From positions 62,001 to 126,000 of the forward strand of contig NZ_SOFS01000007.1 of assembly GCF_004402235.1 (NCBI RefSeq): a stretch of DNA of 64,000 nt, written 5' to 3'. The DNA is from Cryobacterium glucosi (lineage in GTDB: Bacteria > Actinomycetota > Actinomycetes > Actinomycetales > Microbacteriaceae). A program made the position numbers and the translations under genes. This document shows positions 9,157-17,956 of the stretch, one piece after another; the first letter of the stretch is position 1; each line of letters starts with the position of its first letter. The notes below the pieces were generated by a model, which did no database searches, was not told the origin of the DNA, and was given only the letters and a program-made list of their open reading frames with translations.

Positions 9157-9698
9157 CGGACTCCCTGTCGAATTGCGGGCTCTAGTTGCGCGAAGAGCGC
9201 GAGGTTTGCCTTCTCAATCATGCCCAATACCGAGTCAAACAACGCATCGTCGGAATAGTACGGGTCCGGCACGTCGTGCAGGGACGCCTGTTCCTGGTCG
9301 AAGCTGAGCAGCAGGCGCACCTTGCTCCTGTCCCGGTCGCTCACCGCCCAGTTGCGCAGGATGCGCTCCTGGGTGCGGTCGAGCACGACGACGAGGTCGT
9401 AATCGCTGAACCAGACCGGGTCGAACTGGCGGGCGCGATGGTGGCTGCCGTCGTACCCCTGCCGTTTGAGGGCGGCGACCGTGCGGACATCCGCCTGCTC
9501 GCCGACGTGCCAGTCGCCGGTGCCCGCAGAGCTCGTGAAGATCAGCCGGCCGAGCCCGGACCGGGTGACCAGGTCGCGCAGGGTGATCTCCGCCATCGGC
9601 GAGCGGCAGATGTTGCCGGTGCAGACGAAGATGATCCGAAAGGGCGTCGCCTCGTCGGGGCGGATCGCCGAGAAGGTCATGGCTCCATTGTCCGTCAC
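9153..9698 (-). CDS. Low-molecular-weight protein-tyrosine phosphatase
   Basis: Dephosphorylates phosphotyrosine through the CX5R loop, here CTGNICR (Cys26, Arg32), with the general-acid Asp in VPDPYYSD near the C-terminus. The GTG at 9698 is preceded by GGAGGAGG at a good distance; an internal ATG at 9680 would give a protein six residues shorter. 181 aa. The stop overlaps the purB start by 4 nt. In actinobacteria such enzymes often act on capsule or Wzc-type kinases, but no partner is nearby, so the substrate is unknown. Confidence 0.88.
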   Translation of the reverse strand: MTDNGAMTFSAIRPDEATPFRIIFVCTGNICRSPMAEITLRDLVTRSGLGRLIFTSSAGTGDWHVGEQADVRTVAALKRQGYDGSHHRARQFDPVWFSDYDLVVVLDRTQERILRNWAVSDRDRSKVRLLLSFDQEQASLHDVPDPYYSDDALFDSVLGMIEKANLALFAQLEPAIRQGVR

Positions 9699-9831
9699 TT
9701 TCGCCTCCTCCACACCTGCTCGGGGGACTTCGCTTTCCCCGGGTTCCCGTCGGCGGGCGCTCCGGAGGGTAGTGGCGCACAGGATCGGTCTGTCGGGGCC
9801 CGCCGGGTCGGCCTCGCGGAAGGGCAGGCCG

Positions 9832-10197
9832 ATGCAGTGGTGGCAGTATCCGCCGGAAACCGACCGGTTGACCGAACTGCGGCACCAGCGGATGCTGCTG
9901 CGCACCCTGGCCGACGACATCGCCCTCGCGGCGCGCCGGCTTCTCCCCGCCGGCGCCCCGGCAGAGTGGCGCTCCGAGGCGCAGCGCGCCTACCTCGACC
10001 GCCGCTGGGAACTCGCCGCGCTCCTGGCCGGGGCGGAGCGGAGCATCGAGGAGACCCTCACGGCGGTGCTCGCGCGGATCGACAGTGTGAAGGCTCAACT
10101 CGCGGCCGAGGAGGTGACGGCAGCGGCCGCTGCGACGACGTCGGTGCCGCAGGCACCGGGCGGAGCCCGGGCGACCCCCGGAGGCTGGTCGGAGTGA
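9832..10197 (+). CDS. Small helical WXG100-like protein
   Basis: 121 aa, predicted almost wholly helical, with two helices around a central WRSEAQRAYLDRRWE segment (Trp46), which resembles the WXG-type turn of ESX/type VII substrates. A low-complexity Ala/Thr/Pro tail follows residue 92. It precedes by 39 nt a membrane-anchored alpha/beta hydrolase whose N-terminal part has a similar helical pattern, so the pair may act together. No signal peptide. Similarity to WXG100 proteins is judged by eye only. Confidence 0.45.
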   Translation: MQWWQYPPETDRLTELRHQRMLLRTLADDIALAARRLLPAGAPAEWRSEAQRAYLDRRWELAALLAGAERSIEETLTAVLARIDSVKAQLAAEEVTAAAAATTSVPQAPGGARATPGGWSE

Positions 10198-10236
10198 GGG
10201 GGCCGGGGTCCGGCGAGGGACTACTGATCTCCGGCG

Positions 10237-11694
10237 GTGGTGGAACCCTCGTCGCGACGGACGCCGTTCTCGCCGAGGCGGCCGGCCGTGCTCCGGGCGC
10301 TCCAGACGGAATCCGAGTCCTGGCGCGCCCGGCTCGCCCGGATCCGGGCGCTCGAGTCCTCGCCGACCCCCGCCGTGCGCTGGACGGACGCCGACCCGGG
10401 CCTCGGCATCCTGCGGACCGACACCGTGCTCGCCGACATCAGTGCGCGGAGCAGGGCGCTCGCCGACGCGCTCCTGACGGCCGCGGAAGGATACGGGCGC
10501 GTCGAACGGGTGGTCGAGCGGGCGAGCGGCGTCGCGGGAGCGTGGCTCGGCTACCTCGTGGGGCGTGCAGCCCCGCTGATGATCCTCGGTGCGCTGCCGA
10601 ACCTCGCGGCCTTCGTCCTCGGCGGCCTCGTGAGCCGGGCGCTCTTCGGCGACTCTGTGGCCGGAGGGAGCCTGGCGGAGGTCGCGGCCTGGTTCCAGGC
10701 GAACCCGGGACTGTTGAGCGACCCGGCCGTCGTCGCCGCGGTGCGCGTGCTCGTGTCCTCCGCCGACGACGCGGCCGTCGGCGCGCTCGGGTTGCCGTTT
10801 CCCGCAGCACTCGAACTGGGCGACGAGGGACTCGGCCTGCTCGGAGTCTCCTCCGTCGCCGGGGCGGCGCTGCTCCTGGTCCGTCCGTTCGGACTGCTCG
10901 TGGAGACGCCGGTGAGCGTGCACCGGGTGACCGAGACCGGGAGCCCGGTGCATCCGGCCGTCCTCGCGGCCCTGCCCCCTGACGGTTTCGGGGAGCTCGC
11001 GCGGCGGATCCCCGACGCGAGGGCCGACGGTCCGCAGATCCGGATCGAGCGCTACGCCGGCAACGCTGGCTCCCCGCCGTCCTGGATCGTCTATGTCGGC
11101 GGCACCGCGGAGTGGGACCCGACCGGCACAGGGCAGCCGTTCGACCTGACCAGCGATGTCGCCGGCGCTGCGGCGGGCGACGCGGGTTCGGGCCCAGGCA
11201 ACCTCGGCCCCTCCGGTTCGTATCGCGCCGTCGTCGAGGCGATGCACGCCGCCGGTGTCCAGCCGCAGGACCCGGTGCTCCCGGTCGGGCACTCCCTCGG
11301 CGGTCAGATCGCGGTCCAGCTCGCGGAGTCCGGAGAATTCAACACCGTCGGTGTCGCCTCCTTCGGCGGCCCGACGGCAGCGCTCTCCATTCCGGCCGGG
11401 GTGGAGGCCGTCACCGTCGAGCACACCGACGACATCGTTCCGGCGTTCGGCGGCATGCCGCCAGGGGTCGACGACCGGGTCCTCGTGCGCAGCAGGGCGT
11501 TCGCCGCCGGTGAGACGCCGGCAGGGCAGGCATTGCCTGCGCATTCCCTCACGAGCTACCAGGCCACCGCCCGCCTGATGGACGGGTCGGCGGAGCCGAA
11601 CCTGCTGCGCTTCCGGGACACCCTGGCCGGGGTCGGCGCAACCGGACCGGCCGAGGTCACCCGGTGGCACGGCATCCGCGTGACCGGGCCGTGA
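10237..11694 (+). CDS. Alpha/beta hydrolase with helical N-terminus and membrane segment
   Basis: 485 aa. Residues 1-95 are helical and charged (WXG/LXG-like), ~100-130 are hydrophobic, and the C-terminal half is a serine-hydrolase domain: nucleophile elbow VGHSLGG (Ser353), candidate Asp in HTDDIVP and His in AHSLTSYQ. This order suggests a secreted or surface lipase/esterase-type enzyme. GTG start chosen because a stop at 10225 closes the frame upstream. The 17-bp tandem repeat at 11686 runs through the stop codon. Substrate unknown. Confidence 0.6.
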   Translation: MVEPSSRRTPFSPRRPAVLRALQTESESWRARLARIRALESSPTPAVRWTDADPGLGILRTDTVLADISARSRALADALLTAAEGYGRVERVVERASGVAGAWLGYLVGRAAPLMILGALPNLAAFVLGGLVSRALFGDSVAGGSLAEVAAWFQANPGLLSDPAVVAAVRVLVSSADDAAVGALGLPFPAALELGDEGLGLLGVSSVAGAALLLVRPFGLLVETPVSVHRVTETGSPVHPAVLAALPPDGFGELARRIPDARADGPQIRIERYAGNAGSPPSWIVYVGGTAEWDPTGTGQPFDLTSDVAGAAAGDAGSGPGNLGPSGSYRAVVEAMHAAGVQPQDPVLPVGHSLGGQIAVQLAESGEFNTVGVASFGGPTAALSIPAGVEAVTVEHTDDIVPAFGGMPPGVDDRVLVRSRAFAAGETPAGQALPAHSLTSYQATARLMDGSAEPNLLRFRDTLAGVGATGPAEVTRWHGIRVTGP

Positions 11695-11745
11695 ACCCGG
11701 GCGGGCCGTGAACCCGGGCGGGCCGTGAACCCGGGCCGTGAACCA
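11686..11745. repeat. 17-bp tandem repeat, about 3.5 copies
   Basis: Unit GGGCCGTGAACCCGGGC occurs at 11686, 11703 and 11720, with a truncated copy after. The first copy contains the stop codon of the hydrolase gene; each further copy repeats an in-register TGA. Likely slippage-generated; no function evident. Confidence 0.8.
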
Positions 11746-11759
11746 GGTGCGGGGGCGGG

Positions 11760-12152
11760 TTACTGGCGGCCGGTGGCGGGACGCGCGAGCACGCCGAGCA
11801 GCCAGCTGATGATGCCGAGAACGAGTGCCCCGAGCACCCCGGTCCAGAAGCCGTCGACATGCAAGCCGAAGCCGAGGCCGTCGGAGATCAGGGCCACGAG
11901 CATGAGGAGCAGGCCGTTGACGATGAGCGCGAGGAGGCCGAGGGTCAGAACGTAGAGCGGGAAGGCGATGACACGCACAAAACCGCCGATCACGCCGTTG
12001 ACGAGACCGAAGATGAGGGCAATGAGGAGATACGTCACGACGATGGCGCCGGTGTCCGGCGCATAGGGTTCGACACTCACTCCCGAGACGAGGAGGGTGG
12101 TGAGCCACAGGGCGACGGCATTGAGGATGAGCTTGATCAGGAATCTGGCCAT
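11760..12152 (-). CDS. Phage holin family / four-TM membrane protein
   Basis: 130 aa with four hydrophobic helices (ILNAVALWLTTLLVSGV, VTYLLIALIFGLVNGVIGG, FPLYVLTLGLLALIVNGLLL, VLGALVLGIISWLLGVL) separated by short loops, the pattern of the Mycobact_4TM family (PF04020), often labelled holin-like though it is chromosomal and not lytic. ATG at 12152; a longer frame upstream is arginine-rich and unsupported. Convergent with the hydrolase gene; the 17-bp repeat lies between. Confidence 0.75.
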   Translation of the reverse strand: MARFLIKLILNAVALWLTTLLVSGVSVEPYAPDTGAIVVTYLLIALIFGLVNGVIGGFVRVIAFPLYVLTLGLLALIVNGLLLMLVALISDGLGFGLHVDGFWTGVLGALVLGIISWLLGVLARPATGRQ

Positions 12153-12267
12153 GCGACCACTATGGCACCTGACCGGGCGCTGCGCTTGGGTGGCGCGGCC
12201 TGCGGCACGCCCGGTCTCCGCGCGGCTCATGCGGTCGCGCGAATACGCCCCGGCGTAGAATCGCCGA

Positions 12268-13371
12268 GTGAGCCCCACAGACCAGTCAGCGGTGCGACTG
12301 CGCCCCGAAATCATCGCCCTCCCGGCCTACAGGCAGGGAAAGGCGGCAGCCGCGAGTGCCTTCAAGCTCTCGAGCAACGAGAACCCGTTCGGGCCACTGC
12401 CCGGTGTGATCGCTGCCGTCGGCGCCGAGACGACGTACAACCGCTATCCGGATGCCTCCGCGTCCGAACTGCGGGAACGCCTCGCCGCACGCTACGGGCT
12501 TTCGCCGGACGAGGTGCACGTGGGCAGCGGTTCCGTCGCCCTGCTCTCCCAGCTCATCCTCGCCGCGGCGGGCCCAGGGGACGAAGTCGTCTATTCCTGG
12601 CGCTCCTTCGAGGCGTACCCGAGCCTCGTCACCGTCGCAGGCGCGACGAGCGTGCAGGTGCCCAACCGGCCGGATCACGGCCACGACCTCACCGCCATGG
12701 CCGCCGCGATCACCGACCGCACCCGCGTGCTCATCGTCTGCAGCCCGAACAACCCGACCGGCACGATCGTGCACGCTGCGGAGTTCGAGGCCTTCATGGC
12801 GGTCGTCCCCTCGACGCTGCTCGTCATCCTCGACGAGGCGTACGCCGAATTCGTGACCGACCCCGACGCCGTCAGGGGCATCTCCCTGCTGGGCCGCTAC
12901 CCGAACCTCGTCGTGCTCCGCACCTTCTCCAAGGCATACGGCCTCGCCGGGCTCCGGGTCGGCTACGGCCTCGGGCCGGTTGCGATCCTCGACGCTGCCC
13001 GTGCGACGGCGATTCCGCTGTCGGTCACGGGGGTCGCCAGTGCTGCCGCGATCGCATCGCTCGATGTCGATGACGAACTCATGGAACGGGTGCGCACCAT
13101 CGGCACCCGTCGTGACACGATCTGGCGCGCGCTCACCGAGCAGGGCTGGAACACTCCCGCACCCCAGGGCAACTTCATCTGGTTGCCGACGGGCGCGGAA
13201 ACCGGTGTCGCCGCCGAGGCGCTCGGTGCGGCCGGACTCGTGGTGCGGCCCTTCCCCGAGGGGATCCGGATCTCAATTGGCGAGGAAGAATCTGTGGAAG
13301 AACTACTGCGAACCTGCGCGGAACTTGTACAAAATCTACCAATAGGGCATTCGGCCCGGCGGCTAGGTTAG
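12268..13371 (+). CDS. hisC: Histidinol-phosphate aminotransferase
   Basis: PLP enzyme converting imidazole-acetol phosphate to histidinol phosphate; related enzymes also act on aromatic amino acids. Motifs: [11 protein letters not shown] near the N-terminus, [19 protein letters not shown] lysine in [16 protein letters not shown] (Lys222), and [12 protein letters not shown] at the C-terminus. The start is a GTG at 12268 placed 6 nt behind TAGAAT (12256-12261), so the mRNA is probably leaderless. It stands alone from other his genes and ends 4 nt before the E1 alpha gene. Confidence 0.92.
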   Translation: MSPTDQSAVRLRPEIIALPAYRQGKAAAASAFKLSSNENPFGPLPGVIAAVGAETTYNRYPDASASELRERLAARYGLSPDEVHVGSGSVALLSQLILAAAGPGDEVVYSWRSFEAYPSLVTVAGATSVQVPNRPDHGHDLTAMAAAITDRTRVLIVCSPNNPTGTIVHAAEFEAFMAVVPSTLLVILDEAYAEFVTDPDAVRGISLLGRYPNLVVLRTFSKAYGLAGLRVGYGLGPVAILDAARATAIPLSVTGVASAAAIASLDVDDELMERVRTIGTRRDTIWRALTEQGWNTPAPQGNFIWLPTGAETGVAAEALGAAGLVVRPFPEGIRISIGEEESVEELLRTCAELVQNLPIGHSARRLG

Positions 13372-13375
13372 TACG

Positions 13376-14503
13376 ATGGCAGCGCGCGAGAACGACTCAC
13401 CCCTGGTTCAGGTGCTCTCGACGAGCGGGCTCGTCGAGCCGAGCGAGGCGGCGGCGGAGTTCATGCCCTACCTCGACCGCCTGACCGAAGACGACCTCCG
13501 CAGGTTCTACCGTGACATGGTCGTCGTCCGTCGTTTCGACAAGGAGGCGGCGAACCTGCAACGGCAGGGCCAGCTCGCCCTGTGGGTGCCGAGCCACGGC
13601 CAGGAGGCCGCCCAGGTCGGCAGCGCGTATGCCACCCGCCCCCAGGACCACGTCTTCCCCTCCTACCGTGAGCACGTCGTCGGCATGATCCGCGGGCTCG
13701 ACCTCGTCGACATCCTGCGGATGCTGCGCGGCGTCACCCTCGGTGGCTGGACCCCCGAGGATCACGGCAACTTCCATCTCTACACTCTCGTGCTCGCCTC
13801 GCAGACCCTGCACGCGACCGGATACGCGATGGGCATGCAGCTCGACGGCACGACCGCGACCGGCAACCCCGAAACCGACGAGGCGGTCATCGTCTACTAC
13901 GGCGACGGAGCCTCCTCCCAGGGTGACGCGAACGAGGCCCTCGTCTTCGCGGCGAGTTACCAGACCCCGCAGGTCTTCTTCCTGCAGAACAACCACTGGG
14001 CGATCTCGGTGCCGGTCACCCGGCAGTCGCGCACCCCGCTCTACCTCCGCGCCGGCGGCTTCGGCATGCCCGGCACCCAGGTCGACGGCAATGACGTGCT
14101 CGCGAGCTACGCCGTCACCGCCAAGCACCTCGACGACGCGCGCGCGGGCAAGGGCCCCGCCCTGATCGAGGCGATGACCTACCGGGTCGGTGCGCACACC
14201 ACCGCAGACGACCCCACCAAGTACCGTGACCCGGAGGAACTCGCCGCCTGGGTCGCGAAAGACCCGATCGTCCGGTTCCGCGCCTACCTGCAGGGCCTCG
14301 GCGTCGAGCAGGACTTCCTCGACGCCGTCGACGAGGAGGCCGAGGACCACGCAGCGGATGTCCGCCGCCGCGCCCTCGAGATCCGCTCGCCCGAGCGTTC
14401 CGTCATCTTCGACAACGTCTACGCCGAACCCCACCCGCTGATCCAGGAACAGAAGGCCTGGCTCGACCGATACGAAGCATCCTTCGAAGGAGGCGACGCG
14501 TGA
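13376..14503 (+). CDS. 2-oxoacid dehydrogenase E1 component, alpha subunit (branched-chain or pyruvate)
   Basis: Thiamine-diphosphate enzyme that decarboxylates a 2-oxoacid and transfers the acyl group to lipoyl-E2. The TPP motif begins GDGASSQGDANE at Gly176 and ends FLQNN; the YREHVVGMIRGL and YRVGAHTTADDPTKYRD (phosphorylation-loop) segments are family hallmarks. 375 aa. ATG lies 6 nt after TAGGTT (13364-13369), suggesting an internal leaderless promoter although hisC ends only 4 nt upstream. The stop overlaps the E1 beta GTG. Sequence alone does not separate branched-chain from pyruvate specificity; the E1 alpha/beta form favours branched-chain in a lineage that usually uses AceE for pyruvate. 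Confidence 0.9.
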   Translation: MAARENDSPLVQVLSTSGLVEPSEAAAEFMPYLDRLTEDDLRRFYRDMVVVRRFDKEAANLQRQGQLALWVPSHGQEAAQVGSAYATRPQDHVFPSYREHVVGMIRGLDLVDILRMLRGVTLGGWTPEDHGNFHLYTLVLASQTLHATGYAMGMQLDGTTATGNPETDEAVIVYYGDGASSQGDANEALVFAASYQTPQVFFLQNNHWAISVPVTRQSRTPLYLRAGGFGMPGTQVDGNDVLASYAVTAKHLDDARAGKGPALIEAMTYRVGAHTTADDPTKYRDPEELAAWVAKDPIVRFRAYLQGLGVEQDFLDAVDEEAEDHAADVRRRALEIRSPERSVIFDNVYAEPHPLIQEQKAWLDRYEASFEGGDA

Positions 14504-15561
14504 GCGACACGATCGTGACCGAGACCCCGGTCCGGGAGCCGGCCGCTTCTGCAGTGCCCGCGGCAGCATCCGCCGTTCCAGCCACCTCGGCGAACCTCCC
14601 GATGGCCAAGGCCCTGAACGCCGGCCTCCGGCAGGCGATGCTCGACAATCCGAAGGTCCTGATGATGGGCGAGGACATCGGACCGCTCGGCGGCGTGTTC
14701 CGCGTCACCGAGGGCCTGCACGCCGAATTCGGCGACAAGCGCGTGCTCGACACCCCGCTCGCAGAGTCCGGCATCGTCGGCACCGCGATCGGCCTCGCCC
14801 TCCGCGGCTACCGTCCCGTCTGCGAGATCCAGTTCGACGGCTTCGTCTTCCCCGGCTTCGACCAGATCACCAGCCAGCTCTCCCGGATGCGCAACCGGCA
14901 CGAGGGCCAGGTCACGATGCCCGTCGTGATCCGGATTCCCTACGGCGGACACATCGGCTCGATCGAGCACCACCAGGAGAGCCCGGAGGCGTACTTCGCG
15001 CACACCCCGGGCCTGCGCGTCGTGAGCCCCTCGAACCCGCACGACGCCTACTGGATGATGCAGGAGGCGATCGCCTCCGACGACCCGATCATCTTCTTCG
15101 AGCCGAAGAGCCGCTACTGGCCCAAGGGCGAGGTCCGTTTCGGCGCGAGCGGGATTCCCCTGCACGCGAGCCGGGTCGTCCGTGCCGGCTCCGACGTCAC
15201 CCTCGTCGGCCATGGCGCCATGGTCACTGTCCTGCTGCAGGCCGCCGAACTCGCCGCGGTCGAGGGCATCAGCATCGAGGTCATCGACCTGCGCTCGATC
15301 TCCCCGATCGACTACGGCCCCATCCTCACCTCCGTGGAGAAGACCGGCCACCTGGTCGTCGCCCAGGAAGCATACGGCTTCGTGAGCGTCGGCTCGGAAA
15401 TCGCGGCGACCGTCACGGAGCGCTCGTTCTACCACCTCGAGGCTCCCGTGCTGCGGGTTTCCGGCTTCGACACCCCCTTCCCGCCCGCGGCCGTCGAGAC
15501 CCACTTCCTGCCGTCCCCCGACCGGGTCCTCGAAGCGGTCGATCGTTCCCTCGCCTACTGA
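14500..15561 (+). CDS. 2-oxoacid dehydrogenase E1 component, beta subunit
   Basis: Partner of the preceding alpha subunit, with transketolase-like pyrimidine and C-terminal domains. Family blocks: MMGEDIGPLGGVFRVTEGL, DTPLAESGIVGTAIGLALRG, EIQFDGFVFPGFDQI, HHQESPEAYFAHTPGLRVV, and DLRSISPIDYGPI. 353 aa with an extra Ala/Pro-rich N-terminal stretch of about 30 residues before the conserved domain. GTG start overlaps the alpha stop. The E2 gene follows after 45 nt. Confidence 0.92.
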   Translation: MSDTIVTETPVREPAASAVPAAASAVPATSANLPMAKALNAGLRQAMLDNPKVLMMGEDIGPLGGVFRVTEGLHAEFGDKRVLDTPLAESGIVGTAIGLALRGYRPVCEIQFDGFVFPGFDQITSQLSRMRNRHEGQVTMPVVIRIPYGGHIGSIEHHQESPEAYFAHTPGLRVVSPSNPHDAYWMMQEAIASDDPIIFFEPKSRYWPKGEVRFGASGIPLHASRVVRAGSDVTLVGHGAMVTVLLQAAELAAVEGISIEVIDLRSISPIDYGPILTSVEKTGHLVVAQEAYGFVSVGSEIAATVTERSFYHLEAPVLRVSGFDTPFPPAAVETHFLPSPDRVLEAVDRSLAY

Positions 15562-15606
15562 CATGCACCACCCCGCACCTCGCATGACCCACAGCAAGGA
15601 ATCCAG

Positions 15607-17016
15607 ATGAGCGTCCTGAACTTCACCCTTCCCGATGTCGGTGAGGGCCTCACCGAGGCTGAAATCGTCGAGTGGCGGGTCGCCCCCGGCGACACCGTGT
15701 CGATCAACCAGGTGCTCGTCGAGATCGAGACGGCCAAGTCGCTCGTCGAACTGCCGTCTCCGTTCGTCGGCGTCGTCGGCGCCATCCTCGTGGAGGTCGG
15801 AACGACCGTGGACGTCGGAACGGTGATCATCACCATCGTCCCCGCCGAGGAGCCCGCAGCCGTCAGTCCGGCTCCGGCCGCTGCTCCCGCTGCCGTGACG
15901 GCGGATGCCGGAGCAGGACAGGTCCCCGCCGCACACGTCACCGAGCTGGCCGGCGCAGCCCTCGACACCGGGTCGACCATCACCGCTGAGGAGCCGAAGG
16001 TGCTCGTCGGTCGGGGAGCCGCTCCGAGCGTGCCGACCCGTCGCCGTCGGGGATCCGACGGTGCCGCGCCGCACGCCTCGATCGCTCCTCCCGCGATCGA
16101 AACGCCCCGGCCGGCCGCCGCAGCCCAGGCGCGGGCGCCGCGAGCGGCATCCGCCGGTCCCGTCATCGCCAAGCCCCCGATTCGCAAGCTCGCGAAGGAC
16201 CTCGGCGTCGATCTCGCCCTCGTCGAGGCGACCGGCCCCGTCGGCGACGTCACCCGCGAGGACGTGCTGCGCGGGGCGACCCAGGCGAGCGTGTTCCGCA
16301 ACATCCAGACGCCCGAGTGGCCGAGCGACCGTGAGGAGCACATCCCGGTCAAGGGCGTGCGCAAGGCGATCGCGCAGGCCATGGTCGGCAGCGCGTTCAC
16401 CGCGCCGCACGTCAGCCTGTTCGTCGACGTCGACGCCACGCGCACGATGGAGTTCGTCAAGCGCCTCAAGGCCTCGACCGACTTCGCCGGGGTGCGGGTC
16501 TCGCCGATGCTGATCATGGCCAAGGCGATGATCTGGGCCGTGCGCCGCAACCCCACCGTGAACTCGGTCTTCACCGATCAGGAAATCATCATCAAGCACT
16601 ACGTGAACCTCGGCATCGCCGCGGCCACCCCGCGCGGGCTGATCGTGCCGAACGTCAAGGAAGCCCAGGACATGAGCCTCCTCGAGCTCGCTCGCGCCCT
16701 CGAGACGCTCACCCTCACGGCGCGCGACGGCAAGACGACGCCGGCAGACCAGGCCGGGGGCACGATCACGATCACGAACATCGGCGTCTTCGGCATGGAC
16801 ACCGGCACCCCGATCCTCAACTCCGGCGAAGCCGGGATCGTCGCCCTCGGCACGATCAAGCCCAAGCCCTGGGTCGTCGACGGCGAGGTGCGCGTGCGCC
16901 AGGTCACGACCATCGGCGCGAGCTTCGACCACCGGGTCGTCGACGGAGACGTGGCGAGCCGCTTCCTGGCGGATGTCGCGAGCATCATCGAGGAACCGGC
17001 CCTCCTCCTCGAATAG
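15607..17016 (+). CDS. Dihydrolipoamide acyltransferase (E2) of 2-oxoacid dehydrogenase
   Basis: Core of the complex; transfers the acyl group from lipoyl to CoA. Layout in 469 aa: one lipoyl domain (lipoyl-lysine in [10 protein letters not shown], Lys44), an Ala/Pro linker, a peripheral-subunit-binding domain ([20 protein letters not shown]), a second linker, then the catalytic domain with active-site [10 protein letters not shown] (His442). AGCAAGGA precedes the ATG. No E3 (lipoamide dehydrogenase) is in the window, so a shared E3 must be encoded elsewhere. Confidence 0.93.
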   Translation: MSVLNFTLPDVGEGLTEAEIVEWRVAPGDTVSINQVLVEIETAKSLVELPSPFVGVVGAILVEVGTTVDVGTVIITIVPAEEPAAVSPAPAAAPAAVTADAGAGQVPAAHVTELAGAALDTGSTITAEEPKVLVGRGAAPSVPTRRRRGSDGAAPHASIAPPAIETPRPAAAAQARAPRAASAGPVIAKPPIRKLAKDLGVDLALVEATGPVGDVTREDVLRGATQASVFRNIQTPEWPSDREEHIPVKGVRKAIAQAMVGSAFTAPHVSLFVDVDATRTMEFVKRLKASTDFAGVRVSPMLIMAKAMIWAVRRNPTVNSVFTDQEIIIKHYVNLGIAAATPRGLIVPNVKEAQDMSLLELARALETLTLTARDGKTTPADQAGGTITITNIGVFGMDTGTPILNSGEAGIVALGTIKPKPWVVDGEVRVRQVTTIGASFDHRVVDGDVASRFLADVASIIEEPALLLE

Positions 17017-17027
17017 CGGGTTCAGAC

Positions 17028-17082
17028 TTTGGGAAGGCTTACCTCACCAGCTCTTTAACGCGCTGGTGAGGTAAGGCTTTCC
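17028..17082. promoter_or_regulatory. Inverted repeat with two DtxR/IdeR-box-like arms
   Basis: A 14-bp perfect stem (17038-17051 with 17062-17075) around 10 nt lies between the E2 gene and the VIT-family gene. Both arms contain AGGCTTACCT or its reverse, one base from the AGGCTAACCT part of the iron-box consensus; the left site (17028-17046) matches 14 of 19 positions by my count. It may be an iron-regulator operator for the transporter, a terminator for the E2 operon (no U-tract follows), or both. Confidence 0.45.
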
Positions 17083-17121
17083 ACGCTGGCGGACGTGGAT
17101 TCCCTGTGGTCTGATGTTCCA

Positions 17122-17880
17122 ATGACCTCCATCGCCCCCGCCAGAATCGCCCCCGTCGCTCCTGCGGTCGAAGCCGCAGCCGACGACCGGAAGCGCACCG
17201 AGAGCCACGCCGGCCGCCTGAACTGGCTTCGCGCCGGGGTGCTCGGCGCCAACGACGGTATCGTCTCCGTCGCAGCCCTCGTCGTCGGCGTCGCCGGCGC
17301 GAGCGGCTCGACCGCAGTCATTGCCGCGGCCGGCACAGCCGGTCTCGTCGGCGGGGCGATCTCGATGGCCCTCGGTGAATACGTCTCCGTCAGCAGCCAG
17401 AGCGACAGCCAGCGCACCCTGATCGCGCGCGAGAAGCACGAACTGAGCATCGACCCGGAGGGCGAGCTCGAGGAACTCGCGAAACTCTACGAAAAGCAGG
17501 GCCTCGCGCCCGCGACCGCCCGCCAGGTCGCCACGGAATTCACCGCGATCGACCCTGTGCGCGCCCACCTGCTGGCCGAGCACAGCATCACGGAAGACGA
17601 CGTCGTCAGCGCCTGGCATGCCGCCTGGGTCTCCGCCGCGGCGTTCACCCTCGGCGCGCTGCTCCCGTTCCTGGCGATCCTGCTCCTGCCCGCGAGCGTG
17701 CGCATCCCGATCACCTTCGGCGCCGTGCTCGTCGCCCTCGCCGCCCTCGGCGCGACCGGCGCCCACCTCGGCGGCAGCCCCAAGCTGCGGGCGATCATCC
17801 GCGTCGTGCTCGGCGGCGCCGCCGCGCTCGTGGTCACCTTCCTGATCGGGTCCCTGCTCGGCACCTCCGGCGTCGTCTAG
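17122..17880 (+). CDS. VIT1/CCC1-family Fe2+/Mn2+ transporter
   Basis: Integral membrane protein of the vacuolar iron transporter family, which in bacteria exports or sequesters ferrous iron or manganese. Signature GVLGANDGIVSVAALVVGVAGA at the start and GGAISMALGEYVSVSSQSD after it, then a cytoplasmic helical region rich in Glu (PEGELEELAKLYEKQG) and three C-terminal helices. Start choice is uncertain: ATG 17122 (252 aa) or an in-frame GTG at 17095; neither has a clear ribosome site. Lies just after the iron-box-like inverted repeat and before the zinc operon. Confidence 0.88.
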   Translation: MTSIAPARIAPVAPAVEAAADDRKRTESHAGRLNWLRAGVLGANDGIVSVAALVVGVAGASGSTAVIAAAGTAGLVGGAISMALGEYVSVSSQSDSQRTLIAREKHELSIDPEGELEELAKLYEKQGLAPATARQVATEFTAIDPVRAHLLAEHSITEDDVVSAWHAAWVSAAAFTLGALLPFLAILLLPASVRIPITFGAVLVALAALGATGAHLGGSPKLRAIIRVVLGGAAALVVTFLIGSLLGTSGVV

Positions 17881-17920
17881 CCCGCCAGCCACCAAGCGGT
17901 GGCGAGCCCACCTAATGGTT

Positions 17921-17949
17921 TTGACAATCATTATCAATAGGGATAGCGT
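17921..17949 (+). promoter_or_regulatory. znu promoter with Zur box
   Basis: TTGACA (17921-17926) and TAGCGT (17944-17949) are spaced by 17 bp; GTG of znuA is 7 nt further, so the transcript is probably leaderless. TGACAATCATTATCA (17922-17936) is a 7-1-7 palindrome of the Zur/Fur type that covers the -35 element, a position suited to zinc-dependent repression. Confidence 0.85.
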
Positions 17950-17956
17950 CGCTTAC

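Noticed and set aside
9235-12108. 957-codon open frame on the minus strand
   Set aside because: It lies opposite the phosphatase, WXG-like and hydrolase genes, is Arg/Gly/Pro-rich, and has no recognisable motif; typical antisense frame of GC-rich coding DNA.
11760-12152. Prophage, suggested by the holin-like label
   Set aside because: No phage genes surround it; the four-helix family is chromosomal in many actinobacteria.
14419-16932. 837-codon minus-strand frame across the E1/E2 genes
   Set aside because: The opposite strand carries clear E1 alpha/beta and E2 motifs; the frame is biased in composition and without domains.
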